The notes under the pieces are model-generated. The model saw nothing but the letters and a program-made list of their open reading frames with translations. It ran no database searches and was not told the DNA's origin. The position numbers and the translations under genes are program-made. From Trichuris trichiura (lineage: Eukaryota > Nematoda > Enoplea > Trichinellida > Trichuridae), in contig JBAJFE010000026.1 in NCBI GenBank assembly GCA_037903355.1, positions 7,130,001 to 7,194,000 on the forward strand: 64,000 bases of DNA, given 5' to 3'. Below, piece by piece: positions 1 to 12,104 of the stretch. Within the stretch, counting starts at the first letter, position 1. Each line of letters opens with the position of its first letter.

Positions 1-1652
1 ACCGAAATTGGCCAGTGACAATCGGCTACACTTAGTACAACGCTACGAGTAGGTTCGGATGACCACTTTTGGAATATTCGGACGAAACAAAGCATTCAAC
101 CTAACATATCTCTCTTTTTGGCAGTTGATAGGTGTATGTCCAAAAATCATTGCTTAGTCAACTGCCGCATGCCGCTTTTGATTGAGCAATATTGAGACAG
201 CAGCTTGGTCAATGGAACAGTGCATATACAATTTCAACTCTGCGAACATTAGCACAACTAATGCAGACACCTTTGGTACGCAGTCTCAAAGTAGGATGCG
301 ACAGCTTTCACGTTTGCTTGGTAGCTGAACTGCACTGATGCTGAGTTGGTAATGCTAACAGGAAACGGTAATATTTTAGCCTAAGAATCAGTTCAGTAAG
401 AACTCAATTTTAAATTTCTCCATTTGACATAACCATAAATTTACATAGACACACACAAGGCGCCAGTACAAAAGCATACTGCAAAAATAGTAATAATACT
501 TTCAAACCTTCGTGAATTAGAGAATACTCATTGAAATTGGAACCCGTATCTTCATAAGCGCTCATGTCATCTATTTCTAGCATTGTCGTTCCAACAGCTA
601 AGGCAATGTTCTACCAATAATAATATTATTAATAATTAATTAATAATAATGGTACGGTAATAAATAACTAGACCTTCTGTGGCTTCCAGAAGATTTTGTA
701 ACACCTCATTACAAAGGACTGTTCAACTAGAAATCCTAAAAATCCACTTCAGTCGTTTGCATAAAGGAATTGGATGGTGAAGGCCATTGCGGCATAAATA
801 CAATAATACCGATTCTGAATATCGACTTTGCGCGGTACTTATAAAAACTTACTAAACAGCGGTTAAAATATAAGTAGATTTTTAAAGCAACACCTCGAAT
901 ACAATTGAAGCATCAACAAGAAGATTAGTATCTTCTATGGGAGCATCTCAGTTTTGCCAACCCGCGCTGCTGAAAATTGTCATTTGATCTGCGTGTTCTA
1001 CACTGTCGGTTTTATTGAAAGTATGACTAACAGACGTTCGTTCAAAAGATGCAGCGATGAAAATTGTATTATATTCATTGGAACAAAATAAAGCTAAAAA
1101 TTTAAACCATTTCTCAGTTAAAAAACTGGAGCGTTTGTCAAGATCTATGCTTCGCAACGAAGCCACTAATGATCATTAACTATACGCACCTAAACAAGAG
1201 TTGTTCACAACTTGCTTTCAGCAAGTAATACTGCACTGGCTATTCAAACTACGCGATAAGTTAAAAGCTCAGACGTTTCTTTATAACAGAAATGTCAACA
1301 GTTGCATCGTATGGAAAAATTCAACTATGCATTCAAGAAGAACTGGTAAATGGTTATACAGTAAAATGGGAACAATACTTCACAGGCTGTTTGCGCAACC
1401 CTTTCGGCTGTAGTAGTTTTTTGCATTTCAGTACTTTGCCATTACAATGATTCCCATTTTGCCCATGAAGGCAGACAATATCAAAATGAACTCAGCCTAC
1501 GCGCGCGGACTAACTCTGCCAAGTTACCTGCATTGCAAAAACTATCGAGTAAGTCAACGTTTACGTACAGCATGTGTCCAAATGTGTTCATGGGCGACAG
1601 TATCCTTTTCTTGAGCGCTAAGAAACTCCAAGGAAGCTGTCAAAGATGATCA
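1..1652. other. gene-free stretch
   Basis: No exon with plausible splice sites or a recognisable protein was found on either strand. It is AT-rich spacer with an almost pure A/T block of ATT and AAT units around 610-655. The short open frames here have no family resemblance. It probably holds the 3' untranslated region and downstream flank of the minus-strand chitin-binding gene that ends at 1653. Confidence 0.6.
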
Positions 1653-2539
1653 TTAGCCTGGAAGCTTTGGAAGGCCGCCAGGTATGGGAAGGCCTCCGGG
1701 GCCTGCAGGTGCAGGTGCTGGAGCAGGAGCGGCAGGAGGAGGAGGGGCAGGAGCAGGGGCAGGAGGAGGAGCAGGAGGGGGTGCAGGTGGCGGAGCAGCT
1801 GGAGGAGGTCCAACTTGAGGCGCAGGAGCTTGCTGAGCATTTCCCGGTGGTATTGGTGCCGGTGGAGGAATAATAGAATACCCTGGAAAATGAGTAGGCC
1901 CTCCTCCAAAACCGCCTGCATTAGGAAGCATGCCAGGGAAGGCATATGGACTCGTGGGAGCTCCAAACGCTGGAGGAGCTGCCATCGCTGGAGCTGCCAT
2001 CGCTGGAGCAGGGGCATAGTTCGGTTGGGCTACCATAGGTACTTCCATCGCAGGATACGCATACGGTTGCACCATTGGCATTCCTAACATAGGGTCTCCA
2101 TATCCGGGCATACCATAGCCTACAAAACAAGGGAACAATAGCTAAAAGCAGCTTACGCAATCCTGCCGGCGAAGCAAGAAACAGCAATAAATGACAAACA
2201 AAGTCAGCTGTCTATTGCTAGCAGGCGAAACTGCGTCCCGTAAAGGCAGTGTTAGCAATTCTCCTCCGTCAAAACATTAACTGAATAAAATTATTATAAC
2301 TGAACGTAGCAGTTTCTTCATAAGGCAAGTTAATGCAGGTATTTAACAGAACGGAGCAAATTTTTGTATACTGAAGGTACGGTACTTGTTGCGTCGGAGT
2401 GAACTACGATTTTAGGGTAAAGAGAAAGATTACAGCTGAAAGTTTTCACCACGTTCCTGAAAGCCCAAAAGCAAGAATACATAAAACCTTCAAAATCTTG
2501 CGTCAGTGACACAATAAACGGGATTGCATAGAAGTAGTG

Positions 2540-2623
<84 letters not shown>

Positions 2624-5163
2624 TGTCATTGTTGTTGTTGTTGTTGTCGTCGCCTTTTCAGAACGTTAATCGTTAGACGTATTTATCTAACTAGCGCAAC
2701 TGCTTTAAAAAAGCTCTCGATCTGGCCATGAGTGACAGGATAGCTATCGATTCAATTATCATAATGCCCACATAAATACAGCTCATATAAGGACAGACGA
2801 CTTGATACTCCTTATCTTATTAATCCTTAAAAATATACACTTAATCGCTACGTAATCGCTCCACAAGGTACACTTCCTGTAAGTTGCAGTAAAGCGGGCT
2901 ACGGCTGTCACTGTCTGCTACAACTGACTGTGGGCTACCACGTGACGTATGCAAACCGCAGTTGTGACGTGTTGTTTACGGGTAGATAACCCGTTATGGA
3001 AAGGCAAATATGACAATAATTTTTTTCATTCCTAATTCAGTTATTTCGCTACTGACGTCATCGTTATTACTACTTTGCTGCTGTTGCTTATTACACGTGC
3101 ATAATTCAGCAAGCACCATTTAAATTTTCTTTTCTTCTCTAAACTATTGCTATGCGCCCACGTAGAAAAATGCTGTGCTCGCTAACTACGTTTGACGCTG
3201 ATGACGGGACAGACAAGTCCCGAAGACTCTATTATTGACAACTACAACAAACGGTTGAAAAAAGCCACAGTTCAACCCAAACATTGTAAAAATAGGACTT
3301 CTAGTAATGGTGCTTCTCTATTTCATTCCCTTCCGTACGGCAGGAAGGCCGTTTATTAAAGCGCACAAAAATGTGAACCTTCCAAGATGCAGCTACCCTG
3401 TTATCAGCAGCGGTGACGCATCCCGAAAACTCAACACTTTTGTGTGCTTCAACAAACGGTTTCTTTCCGGTACAGAAAAAACGTAAAATAAAAAAAAGCA
3501 TAAATATTGCATAGCCATTCTCACCGTATCCATATCCACCTCCGTATGCGTATCCAGGTGCCATATATCCTCCCATTGGATCCATGTAGTACTGGCGAAG
3601 CAAAGCTGCCTCTGAAATGATGACAATGACAACCGGAACAAACACTCTCAGCCCATATATGTATATATACCTCAATTAGTGAATATACTTACCAGAAGAG
3701 CACGCAGCCTTCCGAGGATCAAATAATTCCCCATTTGAACAACTGTGGATTGTCCATGTGCCGCATGCTTCATTCAAATGATCACAAGTGAGAAAATGTG
3801 TTTTGTTTGTCGGAATCGCATGTCCAATGCGTTCTGTGTAGTTGCAAGGAAGTCCAGCAGTGATAAGGCCAACATCTTAAAACCAAAACCTTTGAAGTCA
3901 TTCGAAAAAACGTCAACGCCACATCAGGTCACGTTCATTGCAACTTTCCCGGCTATCCGCATCCGTCGAAGGCTGAAAGGAGAATTACTGCTGCTAAAAA
4001 CTGTTGTAGGCGCTTCGAGCAGCACGAGACGCAGTATCTCTATCAAAGGGGATTTCTTTACCACTGAGAATCGCTTGTAGTTCGCTTTCGTGCACGGGCC
4101 TTTGCAATCAAGAATAATCCAAACGCCATGGCCGACTCTAAATGCGAATGGACGTTTGTGCATGTTGGCCAAAGAACAAAATCTATTCAAAGCAAACGAT
4201 CTTCGGCCTATATTCAGCGTAAACTTAAGCATTTCAAACTTATGCTATTTTTCTTGCCATCTCATTGAAATAACTGCTCCAGCAAAATCCCATTACACCA
4301 AATGGAAACAAACAGACAGACTATGCTTTTTTCCATAAAAATAAATAATCAAAATAGACCACCTAATAAAAGAATTATTTTTCGACCAAGCATCAGGTTA
4401 TCTGTTTTACATACGACACGGCAGAGCAGAAATCAATAAAGGAATGCGAGGATAGATAACCAAATATTTTGTAAGTGGATAAACGCAAGTTAAAGAAGCG
4501 TACTAAGAGAGCATATAAGATTTGTTTACTTAAATTATCACCGTATATCTTATGCATGATCGATGCTTCTTCCTTTTCGCACGGCTGATAGCTACTTGTT
4601 GACCTGAACTCCTACAGAGAGGTTAGTGTTTTCAACAGCAACTATTTTCTCGGTAGAAAATAGACTCGTACGCTCACGGCAGTGCGAACAAAATGAAGCA
4701 ACACCAATCTGTCTCGTTGTTCAACAAAGGGTATTAATACCTTGCAGAATACGGCACGTGAACACGGTACACTTTAAATTTTCCAATTTTTACGCTCTGA
4801 GTCGGAACCACATTAATCATTTGCGATAACGCATTTGGCTTTTGTTGCCTTTCTTTTTTTGTAACGTCTATTCTCATTGCAAGATGAGCGGCTGCGAAGG
4901 AAAAAAAAGAACATACGCTAAGGCATCGTTACTCTTACCCGTTCGAATCTTCACGCTGCTGGCATACGAACATTGTATTCGTTGAGATAAGTTTGTACTT
5001 GACTTTTCCAATATTTGGATTGCAAGAGTCACCCAATATTGGCCGCAGTCCGCTGCAACGAGCAACTACGAATAAATTAAGTAAGAAGCTTGCACAAGGC
5101 CAAATAAGGAAGGCAGTTCTTACCAGCGAAAAAAGATAATATGGCCAGTCCAGTTAACTCCAT
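1653..5163 (-). CDS. secreted protein with two chitin-binding type-2 domains and a Pro/Ala/Gly-rich tail
   Basis: Seven exons read on the minus strand: 5163-5124, 5065-4939, 4137-4062, 3972-3933, 3875-3693, 3611-3525 and 2119-1653. They sum to 1020 bases, in frame, giving 339 residues. The product starts with a signal peptide (MELTGLAILSFFAVARC). Two cysteine-rich modules resembling chitin-binding peritrophin-A (CBM14) domains follow at about residues 28-95 and 105-153. The second carries the typical CGTWTIHSCSNGELFDP segment. From about 160 to the end the chain is low complexity, first Gly/Tyr/Met-rich and then runs of Pro and Ala. Proteins of this type bind chitin in eggshell, cuticle or extracellular matrix; that role is inferred from the family. 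The exon 4 donor (C|GTGACC) is weak and is chosen because it keeps phase. Intron 6 holds a long TAA microsatellite. Confidence 0.82.
2540..2649. repeat. TAA microsatellite followed by GTT repeats
   Basis: About 27 uninterrupted TAA units run from 2540 to 2621, followed by a short run of GTT units and two GTC units to 2649. The tract lies in intron 6 of the chitin-binding gene. Open frames through it encode only homopolymers and are not genes. Confidence 0.97.
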
Positions 5164-7865
5164 TCGATTCGCCGATGAAAAATAGTTAAGCTTCTGCGTG
5201 CCGTCGAATGACAGTCAGCAGAAGGCTATATGCATCGGTAAAGCTGTGATTTAAATAAGCAAATCGTTAAAGTGTCTGCGCCTACCTGGGTAAACGAAGT
5301 TGCAAGTATGTCATCGCTTCGAACAGGCGTGCATAAGTGCAGTCGTCAAAATTGCCAACGCATCCAATACAAATAGATCAGTTGAATTTCTCCGTATACG
5401 TCATTCGAAAGCTGCGATTAAATGCACATTGAATCGAAAGGGAGGAGCGAAGGAGAGATGTTCTTTTTTCAACTTGTATTTTCTTTTCCTGCGTCTCCCT
5501 CGATTTCTATGCATGCTTAAGTAGAAACAGAATAATGACTGGCACATGCCTTCTTATATACAATTCGACAGCAAGTAGTCGCTGTACGATTCCACTATTT
5601 AAAATAAATGCACGCCTTAGTGCATAGGCTTGAAAGTCAACAAAAAATAAACCCAATTGAAAAGAAGGTTCAGGATGGCAGGTGCTTCTAAACAAAATTA
5701 CTGAGCATAAAAGCTGCGATATGCAAAGGTGAACGTGACAAAGCGGAAGTGATGAAGTGGACGTTTGCTTCTCCGGTATTTGCTCTCAAACATCGCGGTA
5801 CAATCGTTTGCCATATACGGCTCATCATTTCACGTCCGTCAATCAGCTGAAGCGAATACATCGAAGCATAAGCAGACTTCCATGAACTCGTGTGTACATT
5901 TGTCGAATATTGATAGTTGCAATGCTAACCATCACCTACAGGAGTAAGCTTTGCTTAATTAATAAACTATTTGATTAATGAGCCCAGCTAACGCTTAGTA
6001 ACGTCCTGGGCGGCGCTAAATATTAATACAACATTCAAAGGGCAAAGTAGTGTCAGCTCTAAACCGCGTAACAGTAACACCTCTGAAAATCATTAACGCT
6101 AATAGTTCATCTTAGTTTTTAGTAAGGTAATTTTGTTATCACTGCTCAATTGTTTCAACAGAATCCCTAAAGGGAAAAGTATCTATTCCTGAACACAGCA
6201 ATCTGCCTGACAAGAATTTACATGAGAAGCTGTTAAGCCTCATCTAACGCGTTGAATGCCCTCACGTCTATGTCAATATCAGTGTGACTTTTTACGGCTG
6301 CATTAGAGCATTGTCAGATAGAGAAAGAAAAAAATCAGCTTTTAAAAAGGTGTGTCAATTTTTCACTGATTAGCACAAGCCTATTTGTACGGTTATAGGC
6401 GTGGCAAGGTAATCATTAAGATGAATATCGAAAAAGTGCCTTACCATACTTGCTGTAGCTGAAATTATATTCCGCTAGCAAAGCCTATAGAGGCAACGAT
6501 AATAATATTCAAATTCTAATAATAATCGAGGTCGCTGATAACGAATGATGCAGCACCTTAGCGTTTCGTGATTTTAAAACAACAACTGTCCGTTTATATG
6601 GAAACAAGTCTTGCTAAAAGTTTAGTAATAATAATAATGGGGCAAGCAGACCTTACAAACTTAGATGCAGCGAGGAACTGGCGCTGCTACATAATAAGCT
6701 CATTAATTCAGGAAGATGAAATATCTACTATTGATAATATTAATACACCAATATTCCAGTGGCGGTCAAAATCTTGACAGACTGGAATCCCTAATAGATT
6801 GAAAACATACTGCACAGCTTGGCCTTGTGGCAGTTGCGTATTCGTGTGTTCTAGATAAGGAATTTATTTGGGTAGAGGCGTTATTATACTGGTCTTGCTT
6901 TTTTTAGATTACCAACTTCGAACAACACCAGTTTAATAGCGCCTCTAATCAAATACATTCCTTATCTAGAAGATGTCAATGCAGAAGTGCCACAAGGCAA
7001 ACTTTACACTGTATTCTATCCATCATTTCAGTCTATTCGGGATTTCAACTCTGATCCTCAATATTTACATCGAAAGTGCAGCCTCTCTTAAAGAGGCGTG
7101 CAGAGGCAACCAGTTTAAGCGGTTACGAAAACTTAGGGATAACTTTGTTCTGTCTGTGATGCTGACATCAAAGACGGAGCGAAGTCATCCCGATAATATT
7201 TGTCAAAAAAACGTTTTCTTAACTGCTCCGACAGATTGCCCATATACACGTCATGAAAATTAACATTAAAATTTTGAGAAGTATTCGTACGGAATTTCAA
7301 CTATCGACTTTTAAATGTTCGCAAGCTCTGCAGTGCCCATGGTTACTCTACTCACTAGTAAAAAGTTGGCTTAATCGATTGGGCATACAAAAAAGTTTCC
7401 ATACATTCACGGCACCGGTACGAACTTTCCAACGCTTTGTAAATTCGCCGCTTTTTTTGCTTTCCATTTTAGCGTCAATCCTGAAACTCGTAGTTTTGCA
7501 TTTGAGTACAGAAACCGATACGATCGGTGCGAAAGCCTAAGCGCGGAAAAACCACTCTCATTGCCAGTTTGGAATACGGTCGTACTTTATTCCATTTCCG
7601 AAACGGTCGGTCATCTTTGCAAGACTTGGAAAGCCATTCAACTGCAATATACATTGCGTAGCCGTTAAGCTATAGTTAACAGCCATGTCCGATGAAATGT
7701 GCAAAATAGGAAAAGTAAAATGAGTCAACACCTCGCCAAGTAATGTAGACTTTGAAGATGCTGCTAATCGGGATGCTTCAGAGAATGCAAGCACATTGCG
7801 CTTGAATAATATAAAGTCGGTACACGTTGCAAAAGCGTCAAAGTGATCCAGTTGAACTTATACAA
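5164..7865. other. gene-free stretch upstream of the chitin-binding gene
   Basis: This 2.7 kb spacer should contain the promoter of the minus-strand chitin-binding gene, whose start codon is at 5161-5163. I see no exon with convincing splice sites on either strand. Its only clear structure is the inverted repeat at 6781-7048. Confidence 0.55.
6781..7048. repeat. foldback inverted repeat, arms of about 110-120 bases
   Basis: The left arm (about 6781-6892) and right arm (about 6925-7048) are imperfect reverse complements. Matched segments include TCTAGATAAGGAAT on the left with ATTCCTTATCTAGA on the right, and GTAGAGGCGTTATTA with TAATAGCGCCTCTAAT. The loop is about 30 bases. The structure could be a foldback mobile element or the template of a long hairpin RNA. 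No coding capacity is seen. Confidence 0.8.
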
Positions 7866-10800
7866 CTATTCATACATCTGATAAGCAATACCGCGATGGC
7901 GTTTCCAAAGATAGAAGCCAATTATCAAGCCGAAGAAAGAACCGAGCAGAAGCATGCTGATTCCAAGTCCAGCCATGGAACCACCAGTGTAACCCATATA
8001 ATTTACGATCACTGTTTCCTCGCCGCCGTGACACAGCAAGCAAGCATCCTTCAGAGAGTGGCACATAATGACAAGAATCTAAAAGTAGACAAAACGTGTG
8101 TTTAGTATACGAAAAACACTATATGACAGCCAGTATTTTACAAGCAAACAAATGACAATAGCGCCAAGCGCCAACTGAACAAATCAAGACTTCAGCCGAT
8201 AAAGCCTCTATCGGCATTAGCTATTCTAAACAATTTGAATCTACCAGCAAACTGACTAGTTAACTTTAAATCTGTTCAAAAAGAGCTTGCCTATCTTTGC
8301 TTGATAGTCAAAAATATGCAAATCAAGAAAAAATAACGGAATAAATTAAAGGAAAGAAATTTTCCGGAACTTACCAAATCCTCCTGAAGCCTTCGCGGGA
8401 CTCTGACGGTCACGTCCTGTCGTTGCAGAGTTTCATTTAGCGCCTGTCGCGCAGCGGCTAGGTCTTTTTCAGCTTGGAAAAATTCCGTCCGGGTGCCAAT
8501 CACGCCGGATGTATTGGAGACTTGGAAGAAAACCATTGTCCTATTGCCATCCGGTTGGAACTAAAATGTTTTTAAAAAATACAAAACAGAGTTGGCATAA
8601 AATCCCGTTAAGCGTTAGCTAACCATAAAGCGCGAAACTCTGAGCGGGCTGACACCTGCAACTGCGGCTATAGAGGTACGCAAAAAGTTTTCAACAACTT
8701 CTATGCCGGTTGAATAGAGTTTGTCAACGGTCGCTGCAAAATTCCATTCTTACTGTAGCAATATTAATTAATAACTTATTTTTACGGACCATTGACATGA
8801 ATTGTCATGTAGGACTCGTTTTTGTCATATTTCAAGCAAGTCGATACGTCGAACCTTTTCCAAGGTATCAAAGTGGAATTGAAAGGCAGGAAATTGTAGA
8901 AAGTGTACGTAGTTCGATCTTGAGGCAACTTGGGATTCTGCAATAATCAATTTATCGACAAAACATTTTGACGAAAACTTTTTTTTTCAGGACGCACGCA
9001 GCTATTATAAATGCGCAGTGCCCAAGGTAGGACCACGTCGGATGCGCGAAGGACTTCGTCGTGCAAAACTGCCTAAAAGTTGTCAAGTCAGCTTCCGTCT
9101 CAACAACTGGGTGAACGTTCACCTTATTGAACCAAACTTCGTGAACGAAGCAAGTATTATTTTCGGCCTCTTTGGCTACCCAAACTTCCAGCATCATGTC
9201 GTCCAATAGCCTCTATTCAAATTAGCCGCACAACAGTTAAATGGGCACACATCAAAATAGGTATACCTTTCCAACGTAACCAAAGTTTAAACGGTCGACT
9301 TTCAGCAAAATTTCAGTAGCATTTTTAAACGCCAAATAAGGTTGGCCTTTTTCGGATGAAAGTTTTCCAGTGCCAGCAGTAAGTGGAATAGGCGTTACGT
9401 TAACACACGTTGCCGCTGGTCCATTGATGACGTATTGCAAACCTGAACAAATAAAAGATAATAAAAGGAGAAAAGTAACCCAGCGAGGGAATCTACCGGA
9501 GTCGAAGTCGTGAGTGACTACGTATTCAGGCGAGGATAAGTTCAAGCCTTGACTGAAAGGCAGAACAGAGCTGTTCATATTGGTGAAACTTGCTAATCTT
9601 TTGTCGGCGGAATAAAATAACTAAAAAGCATAGTTTGGCGCCAAAAGGTTTCTTCGGAACACCGAGTCTTCTTCACCTTAATTTCTCCCGGCAATTTCAG
9701 CTTGTGCTGCAGCACTTCAATGGAGACCATAAAATTCTGGAATTTAACTTCGGGAAATGAATCATTCTTCAGTCCACTACAGTACACTCCTTCCGGCGGC
9801 TGCAACATAGACCGCATAACAAGGAGATCACGATGTTACGTCACTCCATACCAATAAAAAATGCTCTATCGAAGCATCGTCCAGAATTAACTTATAGTTG
9901 AATAGGAAGAAAGATACGTTCATAACCGGATTCGTTGTACCCAGCTTTGAATTACCTTAAATATGAAAAAAAAAATTCACATCACGTCAAAAGAAACTCG
10001 TTTTTGCGGATGGCCAAGTGGTGGTTTTCAACTGAACTCGATTCTCGTAACCACTCCCAACTGTCCGTAGGAATAATGTAACATTGCAGCGCACTGTCCA
10101 ACGAGGACGAACAATAGAACTACATACGGATGGATAGTTAAGGTCGAATAACAAAGGCATGCAAACACAAATTTTCCTATTTTATTGCGTAAACTTGAGG
10201 TGGCCGTGGCTGTTCGCGACTAAGGCAATAATATTAGCTGACATGTTGTCTTACTGTCCATTTAAGAGAACAGATTGAAACTAGGACTTGCAAGGCTGCA
10301 AGAATTAACCCGCTAACGGAAATGTATTTCAAAAAGAAAACTCAGGTTCAGTTAGAGAAAGCAAAACGGCATTTGTCGGTTTAGCGCCCTACTGTCGGAA
10401 AACTGCACGACCGTTTTTGACAAGCATACCGGCTATCCTATTCTGCCCTTACGTAAGTGCAAGCCAAAACATAAACTTTACGTTTAAGCTTAGACAAGGA
10501 CGGAACTGGATGGCCAGCGAAGTTACAGTACGACGGAGACGCGCAGAACCGACAAAATCGAATGCAGTAATAGAAAACGTAGACAACAAACATTCTTAGA
10601 ACCTTTTTTTCTTTAGTGCTATTTAACTAACTGCAGTTTAATTTGCTCAAAAGCTCTGACTAACAGTTTTCTAAAAAAGTTGGTCTACTTCATGCTTGCC
10701 TAAGGCATTATGTAACAATTTGGTTTGTAGCGTATTTGTATACAAATATCGCAACTGCTAACTGGGCATAATCATTACGTTTGATAGGTAATGCTACGAC

Positions 10801-11532
10801 TGCATTAACAAAACGCTGTAAAAGTCCTGCTAATACACTTACTGTAAGCGACGATTTCCACAGAACGTGGAATTCTGGCCTTGAAGCTCGGCTGACTAAG
10901 CCAAGGTTGAAACAGGACAACATTTACGTCGATCATGTTGTTTCTTGACAATCTAATTCTAGTGGAATAATTTTCCAGCTGGCGGCTCTCGTGTTCCGAA
11001 GGCAAATCCGTCTTATTCCATGAAAACTGCTTGAAGTAGTTCCATAGATCGAACAGTGTGAGGGCGGTGCGATTGAAGAATGCAGGCGGCAAAAGAAGCG
11101 GATTTATCACCACCACCTCAATGGGCGAATTCGAGCGAGAGCAATTTCCACGACCTAAGTTGAACAGAACTATTGAATGAGCAGTAATCAAAGAAATGTT
11201 CACCTCACCATCGTGATAAAGGTAATCTTTCTCGTCGCGACGAATTACCAAATTAGACCCGATACCTCCCTTCCATAAATGTATGCCAGTGGAATTCTGT
11301 AGCGACTGGGATGTCAAATCTTCTACAACGACCGTAACGTTTGACAAGAAATCTACCACAGCGAACGATATCTTCAAATGGAAATTGTAAGACTCCTTAT
11401 TTGGCGGCTGTCTGTTTAACTTACCGAAAAATTTGCCGGCAAAGGTGGCAAACTGGTTGCATATACGCACGCGGAATATATAAGCGTAACCAGTGGTATA
11501 CCTAGCAGATGCATGGTTCTCCTTCAGGTTCC
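7866..11532 (-). CDS. type I membrane glycoprotein, possibly LolA-like/ependymin-related (5' end unresolved)
   Basis: Phase-consistent exons on the minus strand are 11532-10843, 9799-9663, 9588-9497, 9442-9267, 9212-8994, 8937-8790, 8733-8624, 8560-8375 and 8078-7866. The link between 10843 and 9799 is unresolved, and several donors (8994, 8790, 9663) are weak. The ectodomain has many N-glycosylation sequons (NVT, NST, NIS, NCS, NRT, NKT, NYS) and scattered cysteines. The last exon has one membrane helix (about GGSMAGLGISMLLLGSFFGL), a basic stop-transfer KRHR and a short tail with a tyrosine sorting-like YQMY. The segments PPEGVYCSG and EVWVAKEAENNTCF recall metazoan LolA-like/ependymin-related proteins, but this is memory-level similarity only. 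Exon 11532-10843 might instead belong to a separate gene. The body-only SINE copy near 10.4 kb falls in the unresolved intron. Confidence 0.6.
10420..10530 (+). repeat. SINE-like element, palindromic body only
   Basis: This segment has the arm sequence CCGGCTATCCTATTCTGCCC, a central AT-rich stretch and a partly complementary second arm ending near GATGGCC. The tail GTTACAGTACGAC matches the tail of the three fuller copies at 13.3, 14.2 and 32.1 kb, in the opposite orientation. The tRNA-like head is not evident here. Confidence 0.6.
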
Positions 11533-12104
11533 CTGAAAAGCAAGAAAGCTTTTACGCATCTAGCGATTGTCACTGCTTCATTTGGAAGATGGGTGACGCC
11601 TTTAAGTATTCAATTTCCAAAACAAGCAAGGCTGCACCACCGATGCGACAACACTGGATTTCCGCGAACAGAAACCGCAGTGGCGCAATGACTCACGAAT
11701 AGCACTGGCACATTCGCCACCAGTTTGATAAACAATTGATAAAGACTGCATTTCGTTTAAACAGTAAACATATGATTCATGGAACCAGAATATCTTACAC
11801 AAATAACGAACTAGTAAATTACATTAATGAACCCTGAAGGAAAATCGCAATGGTTGAAGTTGAAGAGTTTTGCGAATGAGTGCAAACGAGAAACCTAAAG
11901 CGCGGACTATACTGGAAAGATCACAATTGACAGCGAAAAGCCATGGAAAAGCAAACATAGTATTTAATGCTGAACTCAGGCGGATTCTGCGAACAAATGG
12001 AGCTGTGGAGATTATATTGAGTAAGTAAATACCATACATAAAAGGGCAAAGTCAACCTCCCCTCCGTTTCGCCAGTCTGCGTCACTCTAAAGTGCATACC
12101 AAAA
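11533..12104. promoter_or_regulatory. divergent intergenic region with a possible signal-peptide exon
   Basis: This lies between the minus-strand glycoprotein gene and the plus-strand small membrane protein that starts at 12105. A minus-strand ATG at 11958 opens MFAFPWLFAVNC, which looks like a signal peptide and could be the first exon of the glycoprotein gene. If so, the two start codons are about 150 bases apart and share a promoter region. No core promoter motif could be assigned. Confidence 0.35.

Noticed and set aside
1646..1873. Plus-strand Glu/Gln-rich frame
   Set aside because: It is antisense to the Pro/Ala-rich exon of the chitin-binding gene, which is supported by seven phase-consistent exons.
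2330..2731. Open frames encoding long Tyr or Ile homopolymers
   Set aside because: They are translations of the TAA microsatellite in an intron.
7866..11532. Identification as the lysosomal glycoprotein GLMP
   Set aside because: Only a short FSWN-type segment and a tyrosine tail agree; the overall order and cysteines do not convince.
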